Positions 1 to 9,542 are shown, counted from the first letter of the stretch. The stretch is 64,000 bases of DNA from Dama dama (GCF_033118175.1 NC_083694.1:37533608-37597607); one strand, 5' to 3'. Numbers and translations are program-made. The notes: generated from the sequence alone by a model not told the origin.

Positions 1-146
1 GAGATGGTTAGATAGTATCACTAACTCAGTGGACATGACTGTGAGTCAACTCTAGGAGATAGTGGAGGACACAGGAGCCTGGCGTGCTGTGGTCCATGGG
101 ATCACAAAGAGTTGGACCCCACTTAGTGAATGAACAACAACAACAA
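1..146 (+). repeat. BovB LINE 3' end (ART2-like), 5' cut by window
   Basis: Reads as the sense 3' terminus of BovB: a gagatggtta start, the block around tggacatgactgtgagt, then gtccatgggatcacaaagag, closing in a (CAA)n tail at about 133-146. BovB is an RTE-clade LINE of ruminants. Only the 3' untranslated end is present, so nothing is encoded. The 5' part lies outside the window. Confidence 0.85.
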
Positions 147-559
147 ATAATTCCTTGGTCTTGATTTTGGCTTTTCTTACCATAAAAAACTGAGTCTGAG
201 AATGGGCAGATTTCTGTTCATGAGTCATAAAACAGCATTGAGTATTTCTATCACCATTGAAGACATTTTGGCTTTGAGAGAAGACTTGTTTCAATTCTAG
301 TGAAGTTTTCTTGATAACCTTTTAACTCATGCTAGGACTTCTTTGACAAATATGGGCACAAATCTGGATTCTTGACTTTGCCCTTGTCTCTTATCCCTGA
401 GCTAATTTTTTAGAGCAAACAAGTGCTACCTAGAGGTGTGTGTGGGGTGGGAGGGTAGGGGGGTTGAGAGAAAGAGGTATGATCCTGAGTTGCATTCCAT
501 GTATTCTAAGAAAGTCCTCAGGGAAGATCAGCCCCTTTGCTCACACTGATAACCCATTT
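147..559. other. Unassigned, probably unique sequence
   Basis: No gene or recognised repeat. A G-rich stretch with several G-runs lies at about 436-470. The right end may belong to the LTR-like piece that follows. Confidence 0.5.
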
Positions 560-690
560 GTTAGCACCTTTTAAAATGGACTTTTCTCCTTTTCTTGTGT
601 TTATTTTCCTCACTTTCTCTGAGATCATTTATCAAATAAACCACTTGTACCCAAGTGCTTCTGCTTTTGAGTAACCCAAACTAAGACAGA
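560..690 (+). repeat. Possible LTR 3' end (MaLR/ERVL-like)
   Basis: An aataaac polyadenylation-like signal is followed by a tgcttgt/agtgcttctgcttttg block and a closing acccaaactaagaca, which resembles the 3' end of old mammalian MaLR/ERVL LTRs. The 5' part is not recognisable, so this is a tentative call from the terminal 130 bases only. Confidence 0.35.
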
Positions 691-996
691 ACCATTAAAA
701 AAAAAAAAAAAGCTCCTTTTGACATGAAAATCTAATGCAAAAATGTGTTCATACTATTTGAAAACAAAGAAAATCCATATCTTTGTAAAAGGAGAAACCA
801 TAAATAACCTAAACCCAAATTAAAAAAAAAACCTAGGTAGTTGTCAAATCACACACACACACACACACCACATACAGACACACATATCCCACACTCAGAT
901 TGACCTAAAAAGTGGAAAACAACTTGAGTTAAAAAAAGGGACATACAAAAATAAAAAGCCAGAAAATAGAAAAAGTAAGATGGGAGATGGTAAATT
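691..996. other. Unassigned, A-rich with a (CA)n microsatellite
   Basis: Contains a 16-A run near 697-712, a (CA)n microsatellite at 850-868, and otherwise A-rich sequence without a recognised family. Confidence 0.5.
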
Positions 997-1009
997 AGAA
1001 ATTATTGTG

Positions 1010-1229
1010 CTCGCATGTAGGCTAAGTCACTTCGGTTGTGCCCAACTGTTTGTGACCCTATGGACTGTAGCTCACCAGGCTCCTCTCCATGGGGTTCTTC
1101 AGGCAAGAATACTGGAGTGGGTAACCATTCCTTTCTTCAGGGAAATCTCCTGATATAGGGATAGAACCTGCCTTTTTTACATTTCCTGCATTGGCAGGCA
1201 GGCTTTTTTACCATTAGTGCCACCTGGGA
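1010..1229 (-). mobile_element. Bov-tA SINE with 13-bp target duplication
   Basis: Antisense copy of the tRNA-Glu/BovB composite SINE. The Bov-A body (ctatggactgtagctcacc, gcaagaatactggagtggg) comes first and the tRNA-derived part follows (accattagtgccacctggg). It is bracketed by a perfect 13-bp direct repeat, agaaattattgtg, at 997-1009 and 1230-1242, as expected for insertion by LINE machinery. Confidence 0.93.
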
Positions 1230-1257
1230 AGAAATTATTGTGAAAACAGTCAAGAAT

Positions 1258-1388
1258 CAGTTCAGTTCAGCTGCTTAGTCTTGTCCGACTCTTTGCAACC
1301 CCATGGACTGCAGCACGCCAGCCTTCTCTGTCCATTACCAACTCCCAGAGCTTACTGAAACTCATGTCCACTGAGTTGGTGAATTCTT
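1258..1388 (-). mobile_element. BovB 3' fragment (131 bp) with 11-bp target duplication
   Basis: Begins with the antisense (TTCAG)n BovB 3' terminal repeat and continues through ccatggactgcagcacgcc to gtccactgagttggtg. The perfect 11-bp repeat cagtcaagaat flanks it at 1247-1257 and 1389-1399. It is a severely 5'-truncated BovB that landed 5 bp beyond the preceding SINE's right target duplication. Confidence 0.9.
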
Positions 1389-1399
1389 CAGTCAAGAAT

Positions 1400-1717
1400 A
1401 GAACTGAAGAAAAGAAGTAAGATGCATTAGGATCTGGGGAGATTGATACAATGAGAATGAACACAATTTTATATACCTATATATAACATAATTATACTTT
1501 GCAATGTGTAATGACATGATGTATGTACTTTGTAAACTGTTAAATACTGAAATTCATACTCAAAGCATTATTATCAACAGGGTGCATAGAAGAATGGTTG
1601 TCAATGAAGTAGATGACCATGGAGGAATAATACTGCACTAGAAGCCCTCTGTGTTTTTTTATCCTAGTTTACCTAAATTTTCTGACATTTGGCAAGTTAG
1701 TTTCTCTGGATGTATGT
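1400..1717. other. Unassigned AT-rich sequence
   Basis: No recognised repeat or gene. AT-rich, with a short TATA-type run near 1471-1485. Confidence 0.5.
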
Positions 1718-2252
1718 TTCTTGCCCTTGGAAGAAATGCAATGACAAATCTAGACAGCATATTAAAAAGCAGAGACATTACTTTGCATACAAAGTTCTGT
1801 CTAGTCAAAGCTATGGTTTTTCCAGTAGTCATGTATGGGTGTGAGATCTGGACAATAAAAGAGGCTGAGCACCAAAGAATTGATGCCTTTGAACTGTGGT
1901 GCTGGAGAAGACTCTTGAGAGTCCCTTGGACAGCAAGGGGATCAAGCCAAGCAATCCAAAGGGAAATCAACCCTGAATATTCATTGGAAGGACTGATGCT
2001 GAAGCTCCAATAATTTGGCCACTTGATGCAAAGAGCCGACTCACTGGAAAAGACCCTGATGCTGGGAAAGATTAAAGGCAGGAGGCAAAGGGGACAACAG
2101 AGGATGAGATGGTTGGATGATATCACTGACCAAATGGACATGAGTTTGAGCAAACTCTGGGAGATGGTAAAGGACAGGAAAGTCTGTGCTTTCATTCTCA
2201 GCCCATGGGGTCGCAAAGAGTCAGACACTACTGAACAACTGAACAGCAAGAC
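1718..2252 (+). mobile_element. BovB LINE 3' portion
   Basis: Sense BovB covering the region downstream of the reverse-transcriptase core to the 3' end. The translated relic shows NLDSILKSRDITL, VFPVVMYGCEIWTIKEAE, WRRLLRVPWTA and MRWLDDITDQMDMSLSKLW, the usual order of the BovB C-terminal protein region. Reading is split between two frames (about 1720-2013 and 2023-2170) by a stop or shift near 2013, so it is dead. It ends with a (gaacaac)-type tail near 2235-2252. Confidence 0.92.
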
Positions 2253-2273
2253 CATTAGATCAACGTGAACTCA

Positions 2274-2419
2274 AGTTTTACTAAAAATTTTTATCCAATT
2301 TTAATTGTATTTATTTAGCCATACCATGAGGTATGTAGGACCTTAGTTCCCCCAACAGGGGTTGAACCTGTACCCTCTGCAGTGTAAGGGTGGAGTCCTA
2401 ACCGTTGGACCCACCAGGG
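2274..2419 (-). mobile_element. CHR-type tRNA-Glu SINE, antisense
   Basis: Antisense tRNA-Glu-derived SINE of the cetacean-hippo-ruminant class: cttagttcccccaacagggg, ttgaacc and ctaaccgttggacccacc match its RNA polymerase III promoter half. A 7-bp repeat gaactca at 2267-2273 and 2420-2426 may be the target duplication. It sits directly after the BovB 3' end. Confidence 0.8.
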
Positions 2420-2445
2420 GAACTCACATTGCATTCAGTTCTTTC

Positions 2446-2534
2446 TTTTTCAAAGTTTTTTCAAATCCATTATAAAATTAGGGAAGTCCCCATGAACTCT
2501 AATTTTATAATGGATATGAAAATACTTTGAAAAA
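2446..2534. repeat. Near-perfect inverted repeat, 36-nt arms, 17-nt loop
   Basis: The left arm 2446-2481 and right arm 2499-2534 are reverse complements with two mismatches in 36 positions. The arm core is attataaaattag / ctaattttataat. I recognise no transposon family and see no clear flanking TA or longer target duplication. The RNA could fold into a long hairpin. Origin by template switching, or a foldback mini-transposon, are both possible. Confidence 0.85.
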
Positions 2535-2539
2535 TATAA

Positions 2540-4200
2540 AATTGCATGCAAATGTGAAAAGTTATTATTTTAAAAAGTAGGATGTGAGAGTTAACATTTA
2601 TTTCTCTTAAATTCATTTGGGCCCCAAAGATAAAGAGCACACCTCAAGAGAGTAGAATTTTGTCCAATCTAAAGTTCTCTGGTTGATATTTCCCTTTTAA
2701 ATATTCCCTCATACCTAGTTTCTTTGTTCACTTATAATCCTTATGCAGTTAAATGTCTGATTTGAAGAACCCCATGTGTGATTTACTTTTCTTATCATAA
2801 ACCCCAAACACAGCATTGATCTATCTCAAGATGGCTAAGCAAACTAATAGTTTGTACCCCTGGAAACCTGGAAAAGTTCTGGTGTCCCAAGTGCTTCAAG
2901 GAAGACTGTGCCACAATCTCTTGGTGAAATCAATTTCTCCCAGATTTTTCTTGGATATCTTTGATTGTAGATTTCTATAATATGCTCGGAGTTGTGAAAT
3001 GTGTAACTAATTGTGCAACAGAATTATGAAAGTGTTCCTTCCCTTACGTAGCTTATAGTGTGACTGAGGAATTAGGAAGAAAAAGTCCATCCATGAAATT
3101 AATAGAAACAAATACAAGTTATTACTAATTCAGATACTTACTGAAAAGCTTCTTTAGGCTCACTCTAGGTGTTTTGCAGGGAAAGTAATTCAACCTTGTT
3201 TCTGAATACTACATTATAGCAGTTCAGTCCATTATGGAGGTCAGAACTCTTAATATTATTGAGCATTGTCCTTTGAAATTATTTTAACAAACCACCTGAT
3301 AGAGTGGGAAGGTGAATGTCACAAGTAATTCCCCTTCTTCATTCTTCTTTTTCCTCCACACCCTATCAGGGAAAAACCCCTCCTATCTCTAGAACTTGCA
3401 CGAAAAACCAGTGAAATAATCCGGCGATACTAAGATTAGTGACCCAACCCCTGCTTAACTAGCACATTTCAAAACCACATATGTCAAGGTCTTCTCTACA
3501 TATAGGTCAGTGTGTGGTTTCCTCCGCTGTGGCTACTCTGGGAAGAGAAAGCAACAGTTTCCTTATTTAAAAAAGGTGCTTGATGTAGCAAAGACTAAGG
3601 GGGGGACTAAGGGGGGGATCGTGGGCTGAAAAAAACACAGGAGGACCTGAAGGTCATCTTATTCATCTGGAAATTCTCCCACCGGCCACTGTTCCGCTCA
3701 GGCCATTGCTCTTGTTTTGAGTAAACTGGTTCTGCTGTAGTTGAACAGGTCCCATGCTGAGGAAGGGTGGTGTTGCTTGGTGGGGGAAAGTGAGGAGATG
3801 GCCATCAACATATGTGGGCTGGATACCCACTTTCTTGTGTCTCTTACATCAACAGTCAAGTATTGCTGCTAAGAGACCCTTGAAGACTGAGGGAGAAGGG
3901 AAAAATAGTGGAGGAATACTTCATGAAATAGTAGAGGAATCCTGGAGGAGACAGGGGGAGATAAAGACATGGTGACTGCTTCTGCGGGGTTGGGGTGGGG
4001 GGCTGCGGGAAGGTATTCTGCTTGTCAGTGTCTGAGTGGTGGGTCATGGGAAATACATCAGGGCATTCCCAAGTCAATTCAGGAAAAGGGCTGATTTTAA
4101 GTCAAGAACAGGGTAAATTTTTTCCATGCTTCTTTATCATCAGAAGAGATCTTGGGTTATAGTCTATTAGGTAATTTCTCCTCCCTTGGGGCAGAATAAG
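2540..4200. other. Mostly unique sequence; two G-rich tracts
   Basis: No gene found and no clear repeat. Two G7 runs separated by actaa lie at 3599-3605 and 3611-3617. A run of four G-tracts (G4, G4, G6, G3) at 3986-4009 fits a potential G-quadruplex on the plus strand. The 73-codon frames here lack coding character. Confidence 0.5.
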
Positions 4201-4433
4201 GTATTGGTTAAAAGTTCAGAATCTAGAGCAAGAAAGTGTGATTTAAAAATTGATTTCCAGCACTCACTAGCAGTGTGATCTTTGACAATTTATGTAACCT
4301 CTCTATGCCTCAGTTTCCTCTCACTTGTATAATGGAGATAAAAAAAGCGTCATCTCACAGAGAATTACAAGGGTTAAGTGAGTACGTAGACATAAAATGC
4401 TTGGCATATCATCAGCACGTAGTAGTTATTTCC
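4201..4433 (+). repeat. MIR SINE
   Basis: Diverged sense MIR: agcagtgtgatctttgacaa, the core tgcctcagtttcctc, an aatggagataa motif, then aaatgcttggcatatcatcagcac near the 3' end. An ancient tRNA-derived SINE shared by mammals. No target duplication is visible at this age. Confidence 0.85.
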
Positions 4434-4490
4434 CATGGAAATCACCTGCTAACCACCCCCTGCCCCAGCCCCGCCAAGCCCTGGCTGCAC

Positions 4491-4724
4491 AGCCTAGTGG
4501 TGGAATGCATGAGATTTACAGTTAGATTGGATCTGGAGTCAGCTCAATTGTGCCCCTGGCCTGCAGTGGGATATGGGACAGCTTATTTAATCTTTCTAAG
4601 CATTGTTTACTCCATCTGTAAGTTGAGATAATAGTGATATTTACCTCATAGTTTGTTCTGAGCAATGAATGAGATGATTTACACCAAGTGCCTCTTGCAA
4701 GATCTGGCACACAGTAGATGCCAC
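4491..4724 (+). repeat. MIR SINE
   Basis: Second sense MIR: tagtggtggaatgcatgag at the 5' end, tggatctggagtcag, ctccatctgtaagttgaga, tacctcatagtttgttctgag and tctggcacacagtagatgc at the 3' end. It lies about 60 bp from the previous MIR in the same orientation. Confidence 0.85.
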
Positions 4725-4883
4725 TTCTCTAATACATGCACACCTATCACACACACAGACCACATTTGCACACACAAAATGGTTTTGCATCTTACAAGAT
4801 TGTCTCTTCCTTTCTTAAAAAGAAAACCCGAAGAAACGTCATCTTTCCTAAGGCAGTGCAGAGTAATGACCCCGAACTGATTA

Positions 4884-5105
4884 CTTATGCCCAGGTGGCA
4901 CTAGAGGTGAAGAACCAGCCTGTCAGTGCACAAGATGTAGGAGATATGGGTTCCATCCCTGGGTCAGGAAGATCCCCTGGAGGAGGGGATGGCAACCCAC
5001 TCCAGTATTCTTGCCTGGAGAATCCCATGGAGAGAGGAGACTGATGGGCTCCAGTACATAGTGTTGCACAGAGTCGGACACGACTGAAGTGACTTAGCAC
5101 CCATG
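4884..5105 (+). mobile_element. Bov-tA SINE
   Basis: Sense Bov-tA with a tRNA-Glu-derived head (cccaggtggcactagaggtg, ggttccatccctgggtcagg) and a Bov-A body (ggcaacccactccagtattc, gagtcggacacgactgaag). No clear target duplication. Confidence 0.9.
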
Positions 5106-5990
5106 CACTGGGAAAAATATATCCTTTTCAATTCTCCCTTACATTTTCCCTTTCTAACCACTATGTCGGGAGCAGCAGACCAGGGAAATTGATGACAAAA
5201 TAGGAGGGGAAAGAGAAGAGGACCAAAGCTGACTTAGCATGTGTCTGCTTTTCTCATGAGTAACTGCTTGCCAGGACTGGCTACATAATTTGCAGGGCTC
5301 AGAGCGAAATGAAAATCCATGGCCCCATGTTCAAAAGCATTAAGAATTTCAGGACAGTGACATCAGGGCATTAAACCAAGCACATGGCGCTCTACAACTT
5401 CATAGCGACAGACCTGTAATGCTGGCCCTGCTCTCAGTCCTAGGGCAGCTGGAGAGGGGAGGCACCGAAGCCCCTTTTGTTGTTGGTTTGAAGCTAATTT
5501 CTCTGTTCTTTCCATCTGAGTCTAAATGAGCCATGTGGGCTTACTTCCCAGGGGTCTGGGAGCCTGGAGACTGGGAATATGAAGTATCAGATACCCCCAC
5601 CTCTGGGGGGAGGTGAAGAGAAATTAGGTTAGAACAGTCTAACCCAATCAATCAATCAATTTGATCAGTTCATAGGAAATCCTCACAATTGTAGGGATTG
5701 TTATACACAGGGGTGAAAAGTATAGTAATACCAGTCATTAGAGAATATTTGTGGGTGTGTCTGTGGTCTATAATGATGTAAAATGGTCACTTTCATGGTC
5801 TTAGAATCAGTTCAGTTAATTTCTTCTGCTTAACAAAATTTTAAGCTCTTAAGAGGATTTATCTACCTCTTTTATTCACTTATTAGGGAAGTGAAAGCTT
5901 GACCTTCCTTCTAACCTTGTTAGATATTACTCGTATTAGCTTGAGGGCATTAGGAGGAAGATGAGAAGGATATAGGCAGTAAACACGTTT
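5106..5990. other. Unique or very old sequence
   Basis: No gene. A block at about 5275-5460 (ctacataatttgcagggctc, ggccccatgttcaaaagcat, cattaaaccaagcac) resembles an old mammalian interspersed repeat, possibly a hAT-type MER element, that I cannot name. A short (AATC)n run sits at 5645-5660. Confidence 0.45.
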
Positions 5991-5997
5991 CAGTCTT

Positions 5998-6228
5998 CGT
6001 GCCTGCATGCATGCTAAATCGCTTCGGTCATGTCTAACTCTATGCAACACTATGGACTATAGCCCACCAGGCTCTTCTGTCCATGGGGATTCTCAAGGCA
6101 ACAATACTGGAGTGGTTTGCCATTTCCTCCTCTACAGGATCTTCCTGAACCAGGGATGGAACCCGAGTCTCTTATGTCTCTTGCATTAACGGGAGGTTTC
6201 TTTACCACTAGTGTCACCTGGAAGCCCA
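5998..6228 (-). mobile_element. Bov-tA SINE
   Basis: Antisense Bov-tA: the Bov-A body first (ggactatagcccaccaggc, caacaatactggagtgg), then the tRNA part (ccagggatggaacccgag, tttaccactagtgtcacctg). A 10-bp repeat with one mismatch, tttcagtctt / tttcagtttt, at 5988-5997 and 6229-6238 is the likely target duplication. Confidence 0.9.
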
Positions 6229-6328
6229 TTTCAGTTTTCAGGAGCTAGCAATGCATATCATCCTTTATAGACATATTATCCATATCCTTTTATCTATTTT
6301 GTACCTTGCAGGGAGATTTGGTGATGAA

Positions 6329-6476
6329 CTTTAATTCTTTGAGAGGCTAACAAGAACATATAGGACAGAGGAGCCTGGCGGGCTGCAGTCCATAAGGTTG
6401 CAAAGAGTCAGACGCTTAGGCTCTTTAATTCTTTGAGAGACTACCATGTAGCTCAAAAAGCCTATATGTTCTTGTT
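6329..6476. repeat. Local direct plus inverted repeat around a Bov-A fragment
   Basis: A 17-bp direct repeat (ctttaattctttgagag at 6329-6345 and 6423-6439) brackets an insert made of two parts. One is 16 bp, aacaagaacatatagg at 6349-6364, the exact reverse complement of local sequence at 6461-6476. The other is the 3' part of a Bov-tA/Bov-A SINE (6365-6420, sense, gagcctggcgggctgcagtc). The structure looks like a retroposition or repair event that copied a nearby template in reverse. Confidence 0.75.
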
Positions 6477-6479
6477 CTG

Positions 6480-6830
6480 TGACCAGATTTGGGGGGGTGG
6501 GCCCTGGAGACACAGCAGCAGAGACTCTGGGAATGGTCGTGGGGATAAATAGGGTAGAAAAGGGGGTTTCAAGGAAAGCTGCTAGAGTTAGAGGAAGGAG
6601 AAAGGTGGTGAGGAGGAGAGAGTTTTGGGGAGAAGGAGGTACTGCAGTGGGGGGCTGGAGAGAGGAAGAGAGAGCCCTGGAATAAGGAAGTCTAGGTTGA
6701 AAGGTTCTGAAGTTAACTTATAGGTTAGGAAGTTCCAGGAGGAGGGGAATAGCAGGCCCTTTCCTTTCCTAGATGAATAGAAAGCCCTGAGGGGCCACGG
6801 AGAGAACTCTATTCATTGTAGATCCACTGG
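6480..6830. other. Purine-rich (GGA-rich) low-complexity sequence
   Basis: Strongly purine-biased plus strand, with many gaggag/aggaag runs, between about 6540 and 6780. The 68-codon frame here is a by-product of that bias (E, G and R rich). No recognised gene or repeat. Confidence 0.55.
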
Positions 6831-6833
6831 CAC

Positions 6834-7150
6834 TTCAGTTCAGTTCAGTTCAGTCGCTCAGTTCAGTTCAGTCGCTCAGTCGTGTCCAACTCTTTGCGAC
6901 CCCATGAATCGCAGCACGGCAGGCCTCCCTGTCCATCACCAACTCCTGGAGTCTACTCAAACCCATGTCCATCTAGTTGGTAATGCCATCCAGCCATCTC
7001 ATCCTCTGTTGTACCCTTCTCCTCCTGTCCCCAATCCCTCCCAGCATCAGGGTCTTTTCCAATGAGTCAGCTCCTCGCATCAGGTGGCCAAAGTACTAGA
7101 GTCTCAGCTTCAGCATCAGTCCTTCCAATGAACACCCAGGACTGATCTAA
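6834..7150 (-). mobile_element. BovB 3' end (ART2-like), half of an inverted element
   Basis: Starts with an antisense (CAGTT)n BovB 3' terminal repeat, then ccccatgaatcgcagcac, ccagccatctcatcctctgt, ccctcccagcatcaggg and aggtggccaaagtac. It meets an opposite-strand BovB segment at about 7151. Confidence 0.92.
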
Positions 7151-7151
7151 A

Positions 7152-7566
7152 CCTGTATGCAGGTCAAGAAGCAACAGTTAGAACTGGACATGGAACAACA
7201 GACTGGCTCCAAATAGGAAAAGGAGTACGTCAAGGCTGTATATTGTCATCCTGCTTATTTAACTTATATGCAGAATACGTCATGAGAAAGGCTGGGCTGG
7301 ATGAAGCACAAGCTGGAATCAAGATTGCCGGGAGAAATATCAATAACTTCAGATATGCAGATGACACCACCCTTATGGCAGAAAGTGAAGAGGAACTAAA
7401 AAGCCTCTTGATGAAAGTGAAAGAGGAGAGTGAAAAAATTGGCTTAAAGCTTAACATTCAGAAAACTAAGATCATGGCATCTGGTCCCATCACCTCATGG
7501 GAAATAGATGGGGAAACAGTGGAAACAGTGTCAGACTTTATTTCTGGGGGCTCCAAAATCACTGCA
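7152..7566 (+). pseudogene. BovB reverse-transcriptase segment, inverted half
   Basis: Sense BovB covering the catalytic core of the reverse transcriptase: SSCLFNLYAEYVMRKAGLDE, then YADDTTLMAES with the YADD catalytic motif at 7354-7365, then LKLNIQKTKIMASGPITSW. It breaks off at 7566, and the frame then runs into unrelated sequence. Together with 6834-7150 it forms a head-to-tail-inverted BovB, as expected from twin priming. It lacks the endonuclease and cannot be functional. Confidence 0.9.
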
Positions 7567-7619
7567 TTACCACTCCTGAACTCTTTGGGTTGTTCACTAC
7601 TCCTCCCAGCAATTCAGAG

Positions 7620-7710
7620 TTCTTACCTGGAGAATTCCATGGATAGAGGTGCCTAGTGGGCTACAGTCCATGGGGTCACAAAGAGTGACTAAGACCCCCC
7701 CCTCCCCCAC
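7620..7710 (+). mobile_element. Bov-A/Bov-tA 3' fragment with 15-bp target duplication and C-rich tail
   Basis: A 5'-truncated SINE 3' part (cctggagaattccatggata, ctacagtccatggggtcac) lies between perfect 15-bp repeats cccagcaattcagag at 7605-7619 and 7711-7725. The tail after the body is C-rich (7695-7710), not the usual A-rich or simple tail. Confidence 0.88.
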
Positions 7711-7944
7711 CCCAGCAATTCAGAGAGAGAGAGAGAGTCCTTTAAATGCAAAGCCAGGGTAGGCAACATGGGATTTCTAATCCCAGTCTGAGCCAGACCA
7801 CAGATTTCAGGGGAGCGAGTGACTGAGATGGAGGGAATAGGTCAGAGAGAGAGAAGGAAAGCACACATGGAGGTCAACGATGGGTAAAAAAGGAGGGAGA
7901 ATGCAGGGGACTGGGTGGGGTAGAGTGAAGCATGGGCATTTTTG
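7711..7944. other. Unassigned sequence with a (GA)n run
   Basis: A (GA)n run at 7721-7737, then purine-rich sequence with no recognised gene or repeat. Confidence 0.5.
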
Positions 7945-8332
7945 TCTGTTCTTTCCTAATTTTTTAAATAACAATTTTAAAGTGATATTTGCACACCATA
8001 TATCTCACCTTTTAAAAGTATATAATTCAGTGTTTTTTTTTTTTTTAGTAACGTTAAAAGGTTGTACAACAATCACAACTAGAATTCAAGAACTTTTTAT
8101 CACCCCCTGTAGTCACTCTGCATTCTCCCCTTGCCCCTAGTCTCTGGAAACCACACATCTGTTTTCAGTTCCTGTAAATTAGCCTGTTCTAGACAGTTCA
8201 TGTAAGTGGAATCATACAATACGCAGTCTTTTGAAACTGGTTCCTTTCACTTACTAAGTTCTTTAGGTTCATCCATGTTATAGCATGTTTTGTTTTCACT
8301 ATTTGGCTATAATAAATAATGGTGCTAAGAAA

Positions 8333-8580
8333 AATTTTTTTAAAAAAAATTGGGGTATAGTTTCTTTACAATGTTGTGTTAATTTCTGCTGCACAACAGC
8401 ATGAATCAGCTATGTATACACACACTCATACACATACATACATACATGGATATTTCCGTTTCTCTTGGACCTTGCACCCTGCCCTATCCACCCCTCTGGT
8501 TCACCACAGAGCACCAAGCTGAGCTCTCTGTGCCATACGGCAGATTCCCCCATCTATCTGCTTTATATACACCGGTTTTT
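8333..8580 (-). mobile_element. Ruminant L1 3' end, antisense, inside L1M
   Basis: Begins with a T/A tract, then ggggtatagtttctttacaa, tgtgttaatttctgctgcac and gcatgaatcagctatgta. Right of it the older L1M resumes (tttttgtgtgaacatatg). No convincing target duplication. Confidence 0.75.
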
Positions 8581-8694
8581 GTGTGAACATATGTTTACAT
8601 CTCTCTTGGGTATGTAACCAGGAGTAGAATTGTTGGGCCATGTGTCATTCTGTGTTTAATACTTTGAAGAACTGTTGCACAGTTTTCCAAAATG

Positions 8695-8800
8695 CTATGC
8701 TAAGCTTCTCCAGTCTACCCCATGGACTATGGCCCACCAGCTTCCTCTGTCCATGGGATCTTCCAGGCAAGGATATTGGAGTGGGTTGCATTTTCCTTCT
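8695..8800 (-). mobile_element. Bov-A fragment in L1M
   Basis: Antisense Bov-A monomer: ccccatggactatggcccacc, ccatgggatcttccaggc, ggatattggagtgggttg. An 8-bp repeat with one mismatch (ccaaaatg 8687-8694, ccaagatg 8801-8808) is the likely target duplication. Confidence 0.85.
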
Positions 8801-9352
8801 CCAAGATGACTGAGCCATTTTAGAACTTCACCAGCCATGAGTTAGAGTTCTAATGTTTTCACATCCTTGCCAGCACTTATTTTGTCTTTTTGCGTTTAGT
8901 CATTCTAGTGGGAATGAAATGTTATCTCATTTTTTTAAATTAAAGTATAGTTGATTAACAATATTATGTTAGTTATAGGTATACAGAAAAGTCATTCAAA
9001 TATATATACACACACATATACAGGCTATTTTCCATTATAGATTATTACAAGATATTGAATATAGTTCCCTGTGCTAACAGTAAATGCTTGCTGCTTATCT
9101 ATTTTATATATAGTAGTTTGTATTTGTTAATCCCATACACCTAATTTATTCCCCCTTTCCCCTTTGTAACCATAGGTTTTTTTGCTATGTCTGTGACTCT
9201 GTTTCTGTTTTGTACATAGAGTAATTTATATATATTTTTGATTCCATTTATCAGTGACTTTTATCTTTATCTGACTTGACTAAATATAATACTCTCTGGG
9301 TTCATCTGTGTTGCTGCACATGGCAATATTTCATTCTATTTTATGACTGAGT

Positions 9353-9537
9353 ACTATTCTTTTGTGACCCCATGGAGTGTAGCATGCCAGGCTTCTCTGT
9401 CCATGGGATTTCCCAAGCAAGAATATTGGAGTTGGTTGCCATTTCCTTCTCCAGGAGATCTTCCCAATTCAGGGATTGAACCCACATCTCCTGCACTTGC
9501 AGATGGATTCTTTACCACTGAACCACCAGGGAAGCCC
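9353..9537 (-). mobile_element. Bov-tA SINE in L1
   Basis: Antisense Bov-tA: tgtgaccccatggagtgtag, ccatgggatttcccaagc, gattgaacccacatctcctg, then the tRNA head ttctttaccactgaaccacc. Flanked on the right by a (CA)n microsatellite. Confidence 0.9.
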
Positions 9538-9542
9538 TATGT

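Larger units (their letters stand above)
7945..8935 (-). mobile_element. Old L1M 3' region, antisense, split by two insertions
   Basis: Diverged antisense L1 (L1MB/MC-like) in three pieces, 7945-8332, 8581-8694 and 8801-8935: tataattcagtgttttt, ggaatcatacaata, ttaggttcatccatgtta, ccaggagtagaattgttggg and tcacatccttgccagcac. These are antisense to the 3' UTR and the end of ORF2. The gaps hold a younger L1 3' end and a Bov-A fragment. Confidence 0.8.

Noticed and set aside
4275..4631. 118-codon frame as a small gene
   Set aside because: It runs through two MIR SINEs and shows no domain.
6479..6685. 68-codon Gly/Arg/Glu-rich frame
   Set aside because: A by-product of purine-rich low-complexity DNA.
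7243..7656. YADD reverse transcriptase as a retron, group II intron or viral polymerase
   Set aside because: All flanking motifs match BovB, and the genome context is mammalian repeats. No retron RNA, intron ends or retroviral genes are present.
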